Shown here piece after piece: positions 27,167-37,063 of a stretch of 64,000 bases of DNA. The notes beneath the pieces are model-generated. The model did not search any database. It was not told the origin of the DNA and was given only the letters and a program-made list of their open reading frames with translations. Source of the stretch: Fontisubflavum oceani (GTDB lineage Bacteria; Pseudomonadota; Alphaproteobacteria; Rhodobacterales; Rhodobacteraceae); contig NZ_CP129111.1 of assembly GCF_030407165.1 (NCBI RefSeq), forward strand, positions 806,001 to 870,000, given 5' to 3'. Within the stretch, counting starts at the first letter, position 1. Every line of letters starts with the position of its first letter. The translations under genes were made by a program, and so were the position numbers.

Positions 27167-28672
27167 ATGTCAAAGATGAAATCCCTTTCTATTAGCCTTT
27201 CTTTTGCGGCACTTACCGCCGCAGCCCCCGCATTCGCCGATGTCGATGCCCAAGAGCTTTGGGCCGAATGGCAAGCTCAAATCGCCGCAACCGGTCAGAC
27301 GATGACCACGGAGTCGGTCACCGAAACCGCCGATGGCCTGGTCATCTCTGGGCTGACAACAACCAATGTGCAAGCCGATGTCACGTCAACCGGTAGCATC
27401 GATCAAGTTACCTTGACGGAGAATGCCGATGGCACGGTCAGCGTCGAGATGTCTGAGGTCTATCGCATCCGAACCCAAACCGATGCCGGAGCCGGACCGG
27501 CATTCGATGTCTCAATGGAAATGCGGCATCAGGGCCTTGAGGTGACTGTATCCGGCACACCAGCAGCGCGGCAATATGACTACTCAGCCGACAGCATGAT
27601 TCTCACGACAGAACAGATCACGGTCGATGGTGAATCCGAGGGCATGTTCGATCTCGACTTCACGATTTCAGACCTCGTCGCACAATATCTCGTCGAAGGT
27701 GCAGATGTCGACGATGTGTCTTTCACCTCGACCAGCGAACTTGGCGGCATGACCGGCACCATTGACGCGGCGGCGCCAGATGGCGAAGCCGGGAACTTCA
27801 AACTGAGTTTCAATATGGGTGCAGCCACCTCGTCCGGGTCGGGCACCCTTGGCTCCATGGCGGCGCTCTCGCAAATGTCGAGCGGTGGCGTGCTTCCAGA
27901 AGATTTCGATCTTGAGGGTCAGGCCAGCTATGACCGGCTGAGCTATGAAATGACGTTCGAGGCACCCGGCACCAACTTCAACATGGCCTTTGCCAATGAA
28001 GGCGGCGATCTTGGTGTCGCCTTTGGCCCGAGCGGGCTAACCTATGATCTATCGAGCGAGAATGTCACCTCGACGGTGCAGACCTCGGAGTTCCCGCTCC
28101 CGATTGAAGTCAGTGCCGCATCCGCTGCGTTTTTGCTGACGATCCCAATGATGCCCGAGCCCGAGCCCTCCGACATGGCCCTGCGCCTCGACTACCAGGA
28201 GGTAACGGTCAATGACGCGCTTTGGGGCATGATCGACCCGGGCGCAGCCATTCCACGCGACCCCGCAACGCTGGTTTTGGATGTAACGGGCCAGGTGCAG
28301 ATGCTCGTCAATCTGATGGCCGGTGATCCAAGCGCCTTCCAGGGCCCGCCGGGCGAGTTGCGTGATGTGACGTTGAACGAGCTTGAGGTGTCTGTGGCCG
28401 GTGCCTCGCTGACCGGTGAGGGCGATTTGGATTTTGCGCCGGGGCAGATGATTCCGCAGCCCGTGGGCGCGATTGATCTGCAACTCTCGGGCGCAAATGC
28501 GCTTATCGAGCGCTTGGTTGGCGCGGGTCTGCTACCGGCGCAGCAAGCGGCCATGTTCCAGGGCATGGCGGGCATGTTTGCCCGTCCCGGCGCGGCACCC
28601 GACACGCTAGAAACCACCATCGACTTCCTGCCCGGCGGCGGCATCACCGCCAATGGTGTTCCGCTGCAATAA
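27167..28672 (+). CDS. DUF2125 domain protein, secreted
   Basis: 501 aa with a Sec signal peptide (cleavage after A-P-A-F-A, about residue 24). The mature protein is acidic, Thr/Ser/Gly-rich and mainly beta, matching the DUF2125 family found across Alphaproteobacteria. Conserved C-terminal features are A-L-W-G-M-I-D-P-G, D-V-T-L-N-E-L-E-V-S-V-A-G-A and F-L-P-G-G-G-I-T-A-N-G. The family's function is unknown; the fold recalls periplasmic or outer-membrane-associated beta proteins. Followed by a strong intrinsic terminator. Confidence 0.83.
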   Translation: MSKMKSLSISLSFAALTAAAPAFADVDAQELWAEWQAQIAATGQTMTTESVTETADGLVISGLTTTNVQADVTSTGSIDQVTLTENADGTVSVEMSEVYRIRTQTDAGAGPAFDVSMEMRHQGLEVTVSGTPAARQYDYSADSMILTTEQITVDGESEGMFDLDFTISDLVAQYLVEGADVDDVSFTSTSELGGMTGTIDAAAPDGEAGNFKLSFNMGAATSSGSGTLGSMAALSQMSSGGVLPEDFDLEGQASYDRLSYEMTFEAPGTNFNMAFANEGGDLGVAFGPSGLTYDLSSENVTSTVQTSEFPLPIEVSAASAAFLLTIPMMPEPEPSDMALRLDYQEVTVNDALWGMIDPGAAIPRDPATLVLDVTGQVQMLVNLMAGDPSAFQGPPGELRDVTLNELEVSVAGASLTGEGDLDFAPGQMIPQPVGAIDLQLSGANALIERLVGAGLLPAQQAAMFQGMAGMFARPGAAPDTLETTIDFLPGGGITANGVPLQ

Positions 28673-28689
28673 GCGGATCTGACACGAAT

Positions 28690-28730
28690 AAACCGCCCGG
28701 TGCCCGTCTGCGGCCCGGGCGGTTTCCTTT
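28690..28730 (+). terminator. Rho-independent terminator after the DUF2125 gene
   Basis: An 11-bp perfect stem (28690-28700 with 28715-28725) around a 14-base loop, then CCTTT. It is 17 bp past the DUF2125 stop. Confidence 0.8.
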
Positions 28731-28807
28731 GACACGATCTTGCGCCTCCGCCGCGCGCGCCCTAGGTCACAAGCCAACGCGCACCGCCTTGGCAGGACAT
28801 TCTTCAT

Positions 28808-30154
28808 ATGACCCGATCCCTTTCCGACCTCACCTCCGATCTCCTCGCCGCAGCCAGCAAGGCCGGCGCAGAGGCCGCCGATGCGATTGCGGTCGATGGA
28901 ACCTCGATCTCGATCGACGTCCTGAACGGGAAGCTGGAGCAGGCCGAACGATCCGAGGGCGTCGAGATCGGCCTGCGTGTGCTGGTTGGCGCGCGGCAAG
29001 CTTGCGTATCTGCATCCGACATCAACCCCGCAACTCTGACAGAGATGGCCGACCGCGCCGTGGCGATGGCGCGTCTTGCACCCGAAGACCCCACCATCGG
29101 CTTGGCCGATCCCGACCAGCTGGCCACAAGCTGGGATGCAGACGCCCTTGATTTGATCGACCCAAGCGCCGAGCCAGCGCCCGCTGCCCTGGAAGAGGCC
29201 GCGCGCCAAGCCGAGGCTGCCGCCCTGGCCGTTAAGGGCATCTCACAAGTGCAATCGGCAACGGCTGCCTATGGGCAGCGCCGCGTTCACCTCGCCGCGA
29301 CCAACGGGTTTTCCGGCGGCTACGGGCGCACCGATCATGGGCTGAGCTGTGTCGCGATCACCGGCGCGGGCACCGAGATGGAACGCGACTATTTCGGCGA
29401 AGGCCGAAGCCATGCCGAAGATATGATGAGCCCCGAAGAGGTCGGCCGCCTGGCTGCTGAACGCACCATTGCCCGCGCCGGGGCACGCAAACCGCCGACC
29501 GGGGCCTACCCGGTACTGTTTGACGAGCGGATCTCCTCCTCCCTAATCGGCCATTTGCTGCAAGCCTCCAACGGCACCTCCGTTGCACGGGGCGCATCTT
29601 GGCTCCGCGATGCTTTGGGCGAGATGGTTTTGCCCAAAGGTCTGACGATCCTGGAAGACCCGCACCGCCCGCGCGTAACCGGCTCCCGCCCGTTCGATGG
29701 CGAAGGTCTGCCGACCGCGAAACGCGAAATTGTCGCCGATGGCGTGCTGACCGGCTGGACCCTCGACCTCGCGACCGCGCGCAAGCTCAACATGACCTCC
29801 ACCGGCAATGCCGCGCGCGGTACCTCCGCGCCACCGTCCCCCTCGGTGGGCAATATCGCACTGACCCAGGGCGCGGACAGCCAAGCCGACCTCTTGGCGC
29901 AAATGGGCACTGGCCTGATCATCACCTCGATGATCGGCTCCTCCATCAACCCGACCACCGGCGACTATTCGCGTGGAGCCACGGGCTTCTGGGTCGAGAA
30001 CGGCGAGATCACCTATCCGGTCAATGAATGCACCGTTGCGGGCAATCTGCGCGAGATGCTGCGCACAATCACGCCGGCCAATGACGCTCGGACGCATCTG
30101 TCCCGCGTCGTACCCTCGCTTTTGGTCGAAGGATTGACGATTGCCGGGGCCTGA
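28808..30154 (+). CDS. pmbA: PmbA/TldD-family metalloprotease
   Basis: 448 aa, typical PmbA length. PmbA with TldD forms a heterodimeric protease that matures peptides such as microcin B17 and degrades CcdA. The family's C-terminal blocks are clear: N-M-T-S-T-G-N-A-A-R-G near residue 331, I-G-S-S-I-N-P-T-T-G-D-Y-S-R-G-A-T-G-F-W-V-E-N-G near 375-398, and Y-P-V-N-E-C-T-V-A-G-N-L. TldD itself is not in this window. Its stop overlaps the presumed start of the inositol-phosphatase-like gene by 14 bp. Confidence 0.92.
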   Translation: MTRSLSDLTSDLLAAASKAGAEAADAIAVDGTSISIDVLNGKLEQAERSEGVEIGLRVLVGARQACVSASDINPATLTEMADRAVAMARLAPEDPTIGLADPDQLATSWDADALDLIDPSAEPAPAALEEAARQAEAAALAVKGISQVQSATAAYGQRRVHLAATNGFSGGYGRTDHGLSCVAITGAGTEMERDYFGEGRSHAEDMMSPEEVGRLAAERTIARAGARKPPTGAYPVLFDERISSSLIGHLLQASNGTSVARGASWLRDALGEMVLPKGLTILEDPHRPRVTGSRPFDGEGLPTAKREIVADGVLTGWTLDLATARKLNMTSTGNAARGTSAPPSPSVGNIALTQGADSQADLLAQMGTGLIITSMIGSSINPTTGDYSRGATGFWVENGEITYPVNECTVAGNLREMLRTITPANDARTHLSRVVPSLLVEGLTIAGA

Positions 30155-30931
30155 ATCCGAGCTCGACCTGCTGATCGCCGCCGCGCGGATGCGGGCGACA
30201 TCGCCGCCAGGCATTGGAAATCCGACCCGAAGACTTGGGAGAAATCCGGTGGCGAAGGCCCGGTCACCATCGCCGATCTCGAAGTTGACGAGATGCTGCG
30301 CGAGACGCTGACCGCCGCCCGCCCGGGCTATGGATGGCTCTCCGAGGAAACCCCCGATACTGCGGCCCGCCTCCACCAAGACAAAACCTTCATTGTCGAT
30401 CCGATTGACGGCACGCGTGCCTTTATCGATGGCTCGCGCAATTTCGCCCATTCCATTGCGTTGGCAGATCGCGGGCGGGTCATCGCCGCTGTCGTCTATC
30501 TGCCGGTCAAAGACCAGCTTTTCGCCGCCGCACTCGACCAGGGGGCCACCTTGAACGGTGAGACCCTTCAGGCCTCACATCGCGAAGACGAGGCTGGCGC
30601 CACGGTTCTAACGGCCAAGCCCAATCTCAAACCTGGGCTCTGGCCTGGCGGTCCGCCACCGGTCACGCCGCAATTTCGCTCTTCTCTGGCCTATCGGCTG
30701 GCTGTGGTCGGCCAAGGCCGGTTCGACGGGATGATCACGCTTCGCGACAGTTGGGAATGGGATATTGCCGCCGGCGCGCTGATCGTGACCGAAGCGGGCG
30801 GTGCAATCTCGGACCGTCACGGCGCGACGCTTCGCTTCAACAACCCCACGCCACAACTGCCCGGCGTTTTGGCCGCCGCGCCGCAAATCCATCGGCAGTT
30901 CCTGGCGCGTCTGACCCCGCCTCAAGCTTGA
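30141..30931 (+). CDS. Inositol monophosphatase/CysQ-like phosphatase (frame broken at 30187-30188)
   Basis: About 263 aa when one G is restored in the short run at 30187-30188. The enzyme family hydrolyses inositol phosphates or 3'-phosphoadenosine 5'-phosphate with magnesium. Visible after repair: G-E-G-P-V-T-I-A-D near residue 40, W-L-S-E-E-T near 65, the metal motif D-P-I-D-G-T-R-A-F-I near 85, and W-E-W-D-I-A-A-G-A near 210. The likely start is TTG at 30141, inside the end of pmbA. It heads the run to DUF4170, kdtA and lpxK. CysQ versus inositol phosphatase cannot be decided. Confidence 0.85.
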
Positions 30932-30995
30932 CGCCTCACCCCATATCCGTAGGGTGCCCGCAAATTTGACCCCTTCACCATAAGGCCGCGCATTC

Positions 30996-31241
30996 ATGAC
31001 CCAACGCTTGCACCTTGTCTTTGGCGGCGAGTTGATCGACCCCGCCAAAAGCGAATTCAAGAACCCTGATGACATTCATTTGGTCGGCATGTTCCCGAAT
31101 TATGCCAGCGCCTATAACGCCTGGAAATCCGAGGCGCAGCGCACGGTCGACAACGCCCATATGCGCTATTTCATCGCCCATATTCACCGTCTGCGCGACG
31201 AAGAAACCGAGGCCTCGCCAACCGAAGAGCTTGGCGGGTAA
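30996..31241 (+). CDS. DUF4170 family protein
   Basis: 81 aa, a small soluble alphaproteobacterial family. Conserved stretches are L-H-L-V-F-G-G-E-L-I-D-P, V-G-M-F-P-N-Y-A-S-A-Y-N-A-W-K-S-E-A-Q and M-R-Y-F-I-A-H-I-H-R-L. It is 9 bp ahead of kdtA and probably cotranslated. Function unknown; the constant link with KDO transferase genes suggests a lipid A-core connection. Confidence 0.85.
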   Translation: MTQRLHLVFGGELIDPAKSEFKNPDDIHLVGMFPNYASAYNAWKSEAQRTVDNAHMRYFIAHIHRLRDEETEASPTEELGG

Positions 31242-31250
31242 GCCGGCGCG

Positions 31251-32558
31251 ATGGGCCATTCTCTGGCGCTTCGTCTCTACCTGATGTTTTCGGCCCGCGC
31301 CGAAGGCTTCGCGGAGCGTAAGCTGGCCCAACGCCTTGCCATCGGCAAAGAAGACGCCGACCGGCTGGATGAGCGTCGCGGGATCGCATCACGGGACCGC
31401 CCGGATGGGCCGCTGATCTGGTTTCATGCCGCCAGCGTCGGCGAGTCACTGGCCTTGCTGGAGTTGATCCGCCGTTTGACCGAAGAACGGCCTGAGACCC
31501 ACATTCTGGTCACCACCGGCACGGTCACCTCCGCAAACGTTATGGCGCAACGGCTACCAGATCGGGCGGTACATCAATACGCGCCGCTCGACGCCTTGCC
31601 CTTTGTCCGCCGGTTCCTGGATCATTGGCGACCTGATCTGGCGGTCTGGACCGAGAGCGAGCTTTGGCCCGCGCTGATCACTGAAACCGATGCGCGCGAC
31701 ATCCCGATGCTGTTGATCAATGCGCGAATGTCGAAGGCCAGCCATGACAAATGGCGGTTTCTCCGCGGCATGGCCGAAAATCTGCTCCGCCGGTTTCGCC
31801 ATGCCCATGTGCAAGACGATGTGACCTCAGCCTATCTGCGCCGCCTCGGATTGCCTGGTAGACGCCTGGAAGTGACCGGCACGCTCAAAGAAGGGGCGGC
31901 CGCTTTGCCCTATGAGGAAAGCGAGCGGGAGCGGATTGCCTCCCGACTGTCGGGCCGCCCGGTCTGGCTTGCGGCGTCGACCCATGAGGGCGAAGAAAAG
32001 AAGGTGCTTGAGGCCCATAATCTGGCCCTGCGCGCCAATCCACGCCTGCTGCTGATCTTGGTGCCGCGCCATGCCGATCGGGGCGACGCGGTGGCCGAGC
32101 TGCTGCAATCCGATGGCTGGAGCTATGTGCGCCGCACCGCCGAAGAGCTGCCGGATGGCGATACGCAGGTCTATCTTGCCGACACGATGGGCGAGCTTGG
32201 GCTTTGGTATCGGGTCTCCCCAATCAGCTTTGTCGGTGGGTCGCTGGAACCGATTGGCGGGCATAACCCGTTTGAGCCCGCAGCCCTAGGCTCGGCCATT
32301 TTGCACGGACCCTATGTCACCAATTTCGTCGATATCTACCAACGCTTGACTGAAGCGAAGGCCGCACGACTGATCTCCGCGCCCGACAGCCTCGCCGCCG
32401 CCATCAATGATCTGATGAACCCAGATCGCGCCGCCGCAATGGCTAATGCCGCGTGGGAGGTTTCCTCTTCCGGCGCGGATGTCACCGATATCGCAGTCGA
32501 TTTGCTGCTTGAGACCCTCGACGCCCCGGCGCAGGCGCGCGTCGCGGACCAAAGCTGA
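31251..32558 (+). CDS. kdtA: 3-deoxy-D-manno-octulosonic acid (KDO) transferase
   Basis: 435 aa. KdtA/WaaA adds KDO from CMP-KDO to lipid IVA at the inner membrane. It is a GT-B glycosyltransferase: W-F-H-A-A-S-V-G-E-S near residue 57, T-T-G-T-V-T-S near 88, and in the C-half A-S-T-H-E-G-E-E near 243 and F-V-G-G-S-L-E-P-I-G-G-H-N-P-F-E-P near 326, the nucleotide-binding loop. Its TGA overlaps the lpxK ATG by one base. Confidence 0.93.
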   Translation: MGHSLALRLYLMFSARAEGFAERKLAQRLAIGKEDADRLDERRGIASRDRPDGPLIWFHAASVGESLALLELIRRLTEERPETHILVTTGTVTSANVMAQRLPDRAVHQYAPLDALPFVRRFLDHWRPDLAVWTESELWPALITETDARDIPMLLINARMSKASHDKWRFLRGMAENLLRRFRHAHVQDDVTSAYLRRLGLPGRRLEVTGTLKEGAAALPYEESERERIASRLSGRPVWLAASTHEGEEKKVLEAHNLALRANPRLLLILVPRHADRGDAVAELLQSDGWSYVRRTAEELPDGDTQVYLADTMGELGLWYRVSPISFVGGSLEPIGGHNPFEPAALGSAILHGPYVTNFVDIYQRLTEAKAARLISAPDSLAAAINDLMNPDRAAAMANAAWEVSSSGADVTDIAVDLLLETLDAPAQARVADQS

Positions 32559-33540
32559 TGCAACCGCCGGGGTTTTGGCATCGTCCGCCAGGGTTTGTGT
32601 CGACACTGCTCGCCCCCTGGGCGCGCTCTATGCTGCCGGCACCGCTTGGCGGCTGAAACGCGGGGCCCGGGCCCGCGTCGGCGTGCCGGTGATCTGCGTC
32701 GGCAATATCAACGCGGGCGGCACCGGCAAGACCCCAACCGTCATCGCCCTGACCGAACGGCTCCGTACCCTTGGCCACACACCCCATGTCGTCAGCCGAG
32801 GCTATGGCGGGACGTTGGAAGGCCCGGTGCAAGTATCAGAGGCCGATCACATAGCCGCTGAGACCGGCGATGAGCCGCTGCTTCTCGCCGCCTTCCTGCC
32901 CACTTGGGTCGCGAAAGACCGGGCCGCAGGTGCTCGCGCGGCGGTGGCGGCAGGGGCAGATGTCATTGTGCTGGACGATGGGTTTCAGAACCCCGCCCTC
33001 GCCCATGACCTTTCGCTTGTGGTGGTTGATGCGACGCGCGGGTTTGGCAATGGCAAAACCCTCCCCGCCGGGCCACTACGCGAGCCAGTGGCCACCGGCC
33101 TCGCGCGCGCTGATCTGCTGCTCTCGATTAGGCCGGGCCCGGCGCAAGCCGCGTTTCGGCAAAGCTGGGCCGATGACATATCACTGCCCCATCTGACCGC
33201 GCGACTTGAGCCGCTTCCAACCGGCCTACCGCTGACCGGCTTGCCGGTTCTGGCCTTTGCCGGCATCGGGCACCCCGAGAAGTTCTTCGCCACGCTCCGC
33301 GCCTTGGGTGCAGATCTGATCCGTGCCGAAGCACTTGCCGATCATCAACCGCTGACCGACACGCTGATGGCCCGACTGCAGAAGGAGGCCAAGCTGCGGG
33401 GCGCTCAGCTTGTAACGACCGAAAAAGACGCCGTGCGCTTGCCACAAGCCTTCCGGCAATCGGTGATGACCGTGCCCGTTCGGCTGGTGTTCGATGATCC
33501 CGCGCCGCTTGATGCCGCGCTGGAACACCTGTTCAACTAG
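32558..33540 (+). CDS. lpxK: Tetraacyldisaccharide 4'-kinase (frame broken at 32613-32617)
   Basis: About 327 aa once the five-C run at 32613-32617 is read as six. LpxK phosphorylates the lipid A disaccharide at the 4' position. The short first part (M-Q-P-P-G-F-W-H-R-P-P) starts at the ATG at 32558 overlapping the kdtA stop, then the frame shifts and continues L-G-A-L-Y-A-A-G. The P-loop G-N-I-N-A-G-G-T-G-K-T-P lies about 30 residues later, with S-R-G-Y-G-G and L-D-D-G-F-Q-N downstream. The gene should be essential with LPS, so the break is most likely a sequence error. Confidence 0.9.
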
Positions 33541-34651
33541 GGTCATCCTCGCCCAATTTCGGGGCTGGGCGGTGGAGCGCGATCTCCGCGTCTGAGAACC
33601 GAAACGGCGGGCGGACACCAGGCACACCGTCCAACTCGATCTGCAAACCCCGCGCTTGCACCTGCGGGTCGGCAAAAACCTCGGCCAGATCGTTGATCGG
33701 CCCGGCGGGCACCCCTTCGGCCTCGCAGGTCGCCAGAAGCGTGGCTTTGCTGCGCGCCCGCGTCGCTTCGCTCAGCCGCCGCGTCATCTCATCGCGATGG
33801 GCGATCCGATCCGCATTGGTCAGGTAATCCGGGTCTTCGGCCATATCCTCCAACCCCAAAACGCGACAAAGACGGCGATATTGCGCGTCATTGCCGGTCG
33901 CGATGATCAGCCAGCCATCGGCGCAATCAAACACCTGATAGGGCGTCAAATTCTGATGCGCATTGCCGATCCGCCCAGGCGCCTCGCCAGTCACCAGATA
34001 GTTCATCGCCTGATTGGCGGTGAAAGCGGTCGCCACGTCCAGCAAAGCCATATCAATATGCTGGCCCTTACCCGTCGTCGCCCGCTGATGCAGCGCCGCC
34101 AAAACCGCATTTGTGGTGTAAAGCCCAGTCAGAATATCGGTAACCGCAATGCCGACCTTTTGCGGTTGCCCTTCGGGGTCACCCGTGACCGACATGATCC
34201 CGCTCATACCTTGGATGATATAATCATAGCCCGCGCGATGCGCATAAGGCCCGGTCTGCCCAAAACCAGTGATCGAGCAATAAATCAGCCCCGGATTGAG
34301 CATCTTCAGACTGTCATAGTCGAGCCCATATTTCGCCAACCCGCCAAGCTTGAAATTCTCGATCAGAATATCCGCCTCGGCGGCCAGCGCACGCACCTTG
34401 GCCTGCCCCTCGGCGGTGCGGAAATCGGCAATGACCGAGCGTTTGCCGCGATTGCAGGCATGGAAATAGGCGGCCGAGACATCGCCATCCCGCTCAACGA
34501 AGGGCGGCCCCCAGCGGCGCGTGTCATCCCCTTCGGGGGCCTCAACCTTGGTGACCTCTGCGCCCAGATCCGCAAGCGTTTGACCGGCCCAAGGGCCGGC
34601 CAGGATACGCGCCAATTCCAGAACTTTGACGCCCGCAAGCGGCGCCGTCAT
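33533..34651 (-). CDS. CaiB/BaiF-family CoA transferase
   Basis: 372 aa, class III CoA-transferase. Typical start: P-L-A-G-V-K-V-L-E-L-A-R-I-L-A-G-P-W. The catalytic Asp is expected in H-I-D-M-A-L-L-D near residue 197, and Y-D-Y-I-I-Q-G-M-S-G is present. Such enzymes move CoA between dicarboxylic or aromatic acids; the acceptor is unknown. Its start overlaps the DsbA-like gene stop by 4 bp; its end overlaps the convergent lpxK by 8 bp. Confidence 0.9.
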   Translation of the reverse strand: MTAPLAGVKVLELARILAGPWAGQTLADLGAEVTKVEAPEGDDTRRWGPPFVERDGDVSAAYFHACNRGKRSVIADFRTAEGQAKVRALAAEADILIENFKLGGLAKYGLDYDSLKMLNPGLIYCSITGFGQTGPYAHRAGYDYIIQGMSGIMSVTGDPEGQPQKVGIAVTDILTGLYTTNAVLAALHQRATTGKGQHIDMALLDVATAFTANQAMNYLVTGEAPGRIGNAHQNLTPYQVFDCADGWLIIATGNDAQYRRLCRVLGLEDMAEDPDYLTNADRIAHRDEMTRRLSEATRARSKATLLATCEAEGVPAGPINDLAEVFADPQVQARGLQIELDGVPGVRPPFRFSDAEIALHRPAPKLGEDDPS

Positions 34652-35325
34652 TGGGCGGCAGCCAACCGTTCATCCAGGATCTCGGCAAAGCTTGCATAGC
34701 TCATATTGCTATACATTTCGCCATCGATGATGAAAGACGGCGTGCCGGTGACATTGTGCTCCGCTTGATGGCCCTCATAGCGGTCGATCAAGGCCTGGGC
34801 CATATCGCCATCGGTCAGGCAGGCTTCAAGCTCCGCCTCGCCCAGACCGACCGAACGGCCAATGCGGCGCAGGTTCTCGGCCACTGTCGCAGGCTCACCT
34901 TGAACCCATTCCCGCTGCGTCCCGTAAATCCGGTCCACCACGGCGAAATACCGATCCGGGCCCGCGCACCGCGCGACCATCGTCGCCCACAGGCCGAAGC
35001 GGTCGAAATACACCTCCCGATGGATGAACCGAACCTGACCGGTATCGATGTAGTTCGCCTTGATCTGCGGATAGACATCCTCATGGAAACTCGCGCAATG
35101 CGGGCAGGTGAAGGAGGCATATTCGATCACCGTTACCGGCGCGTCCTCCGCCCCGACGGCCATTTCGACGATTTCAGGCACCGCTGCGTCAGCGGTCTGC
35201 GCGCCAGCGGCACCGACCGGTGGCAAAAGCGGGCTTTGCTGGCCCTGCCACGGTCCAAACAGCGCCGCGCCACCAATGGCGAGGCCCGTGGCCCCCAATC
35301 CGGTCAGAATAATCCTGCGCTTCAT
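34648..35325 (-). CDS. DsbA family thiol oxidoreductase
   Basis: 225 aa. An N-terminal hydrophobic signal/anchor (about residues 5-25) is followed by a thioredoxin-fold domain with the active site F-T-C-P-H-C near residue 72 and the cis-Pro segment T-G-T-P-S-F-I-I near 196. Long helical insert between, as in DsbA/BdbD. Expected to form disulfides in periplasmic proteins. It lies between DUF721 and the CoA-transferase on the same strand. Confidence 0.9.
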   Translation of the reverse strand: MKRRIILTGLGATGLAIGGAALFGPWQGQQSPLLPPVGAAGAQTADAAVPEIVEMAVGAEDAPVTVIEYASFTCPHCASFHEDVYPQIKANYIDTGQVRFIHREVYFDRFGLWATMVARCAGPDRYFAVVDRIYGTQREWVQGEPATVAENLRRIGRSVGLGEAELEACLTDGDMAQALIDRYEGHQAEHNVTGTPSFIIDGEMYSNMSYASFAEILDERLAAAQ

Positions 35326-35336
35326 CAGTCGCTCCT

Positions 35337-35858
35337 TCAGGGTTTCGAATGGGTCATTATGTTGCGGGCCAGCCGCTCCAGCGCGGCCTTAAGCTCGGGG
35401 CTTTCCACCCCCTCGGCGGCGGCTTTGGCGGCGGCATCAATCTCTGGGCGCGGGGCGGGCGCGGCTTTCGGCTTGGCGGTGAAGGCAACGCGGCCTTCGG
35501 AAAACCCGGTCGCCGCCGTCTGTGTGATCTGGACGCGCGAGACAGCGCGATAGCCGTAACAGGCGTTCACCCGATCTTTGATCTGCTCTTTCTGCATCTC
35601 CAGCACCGGCGCATGCGCCCCGATCGTCAACAGCACGAGCGTGCCGCCCAACGTACCGCCACGCCCATGGCTGATCTTGACCGGCTGCGCGATTTGCGCG
35701 GTCTCGTCACCGACAATCTCTGCCCAATGGGTCAACAGCTTGGCTTCCGAAAACCCACGCTTCTCAAACGGTCCGCGCAATTGCCCCGCCACCAGCCGGC
35801 TTGCGGGCTGAAAACCACGGCCCTTTCGCGGGCGAGAGGTTGGCGTTGACGCGGCCAT
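35337..35858 (-). CDS. DUF721 (DciA-like) protein
   Basis: 173 aa. The N-terminal half has the DUF721 pattern: W-A-E-I-V-G-D-E-T-A near residue 45, L-V-L-L-T-I-G-A-H-A-P-V-L-E-M-Q, and I-K-D-R-V-N-A-C-Y-G-Y near 98. DciA-type DUF721 proteins recruit the replicative helicase; whether this member does so is inference. Divergent from mutY, 90 bp apart; DsbA gene follows after 11 bp. Confidence 0.84.
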   Translation of the reverse strand: MAASTPTSRPRKGRGFQPASRLVAGQLRGPFEKRGFSEAKLLTHWAEIVGDETAQIAQPVKISHGRGGTLGGTLVLLTIGAHAPVLEMQKEQIKDRVNACYGYRAVSRVQITQTAATGFSEGRVAFTAKPKAAPAPRPEIDAAAKAAAEGVESPELKAALERLARNIMTHSKP

Positions 35859-35948
35859 ATGAATGCTCGGACTTTCCTTGCTTGAAGATCAATGTATCTG
35901 TGGTGCAGATGTCATCCAATAACAAGCCAAAGAGCGGGCAGATAAACC

Positions 35949-37010
35949 TTGCGTGATCAGCAAAAAAGCGCGGCATTGCTGGACTGGTACGATGCCCATG
36001 CGCGCGATTTACCCTGGCGGGTCGGACCCTCGAAACATCAAGAAAACAAGGGGCCAGATCCCTATCGCGTGTGGCTGTCCGAGATCATGCTGCAACAGAC
36101 CACGGTTGCCGCCGTCAAATCCTATTTCGAGCGCTTCACATTGCTCTGGCCGACAGTTTCTGACCTCGCGGCGGCCGAAGATAGCGTGGTTATGGGGGAA
36201 TGGGCCGGTCTGGGCTATTACGCCCGCGCACGAAACCTATTGAAATGCGCCCGCGTGGTGGCAAACGAGTTCGACGGCCACTTCCCCGACACCGAAGCCG
36301 CACTGCTGGAGCTGCCGGGTATCGGGCCTTATACCGCCGCCGCCATCGCCGCGATCGCATTTGATCGCCCGGCGGTCGTTATGGATGGCAATGTGGAACG
36401 GGTCATGGCGCGGCTCTTTGCCATCGAAACGCCCTTGCCTGCGGCCAAACCGGAGTTGAAGGCCCTGGCTGCACGACTCACGCCGCAGGCCCGCCCAGGC
36501 GATCATGCGCAAGCGGTGATGGATCTGGGCGCGACCATCTGCACACCTCGGAACCCGGCTTGCGGTATCTGCCCGCTGCGGGAGCCATGCGCCGCGCGGG
36601 CCAAGGGGATCGCCGTGGATCTCCCGCGCAAATCTCCGAAGAAACCGAAACCAACCCGCCAAGGCATCGCCTATCTTGCCTTGCGGGAGGATGGCGCCTG
36701 GCTTCTGGAAACCCGGCCTGACAAAGGGTTGCTTGGCGGTATGCTCGGCTGGCCTGGTACGGATTGGCGTGAGGCTGCCGCGCCGGAAGCGCCTCCGCTC
36801 AAGGCTGATTGGCACGATCCGGGCGGCGAGGTCCGCCACACCTTCACCCATTTCCACCTGCGTCTGGCGCTGCGTGTCGCCTTGGTGCCGATGGAGGCGA
36901 CACCAGATCGTGGCGCATTCTTGCCACGCGCCCAATTTCGGCCATCCGACCTTCCAACCGTGATGCGCAAGGCCTTTGACCTTGCGCAAGGCAGCGTTGC
37001 CAAAGATTGA
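35949..37010 (+). CDS. mutY: A/G-specific adenine glycosylase
   Basis: 353 aa. MutY removes A opposite 8-oxoguanine. Visible: L-P-W-R near residue 20, the E-I-M-L-Q-Q-T segment with the catalytic Glu, the helix-hairpin-helix L-P-G-I-G-P-Y-T-A-A-A-I near 118 and the [4Fe-4S] cysteines in C-T-P-R-N-P-A-C-G-I-C-P-L-R-E-P-C near 198-214. The C-terminal NUDIX-like domain (G-G-M-L-G-W-P-G) recognises 8-oxoG. The best start is TTG at 35949. Confidence 0.93.
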   Translation: MRDQQKSAALLDWYDAHARDLPWRVGPSKHQENKGPDPYRVWLSEIMLQQTTVAAVKSYFERFTLLWPTVSDLAAAEDSVVMGEWAGLGYYARARNLLKCARVVANEFDGHFPDTEAALLELPGIGPYTAAAIAAIAFDRPAVVMDGNVERVMARLFAIETPLPAAKPELKALAARLTPQARPGDHAQAVMDLGATICTPRNPACGICPLREPCAARAKGIAVDLPRKSPKKPKPTRQGIAYLALREDGAWLLETRPDKGLLGGMLGWPGTDWREAAAPEAPPLKADWHDPGGEVRHTFTHFHLRLALRVALVPMEATPDRGAFLPRAQFRPSDLPTVMRKAFDLAQGSVAKD

Positions 37011-37063
37011 GATCATCGGCGGACTGCGGCACACTACGCCCGAACCCAGGCATGGAGACCCCG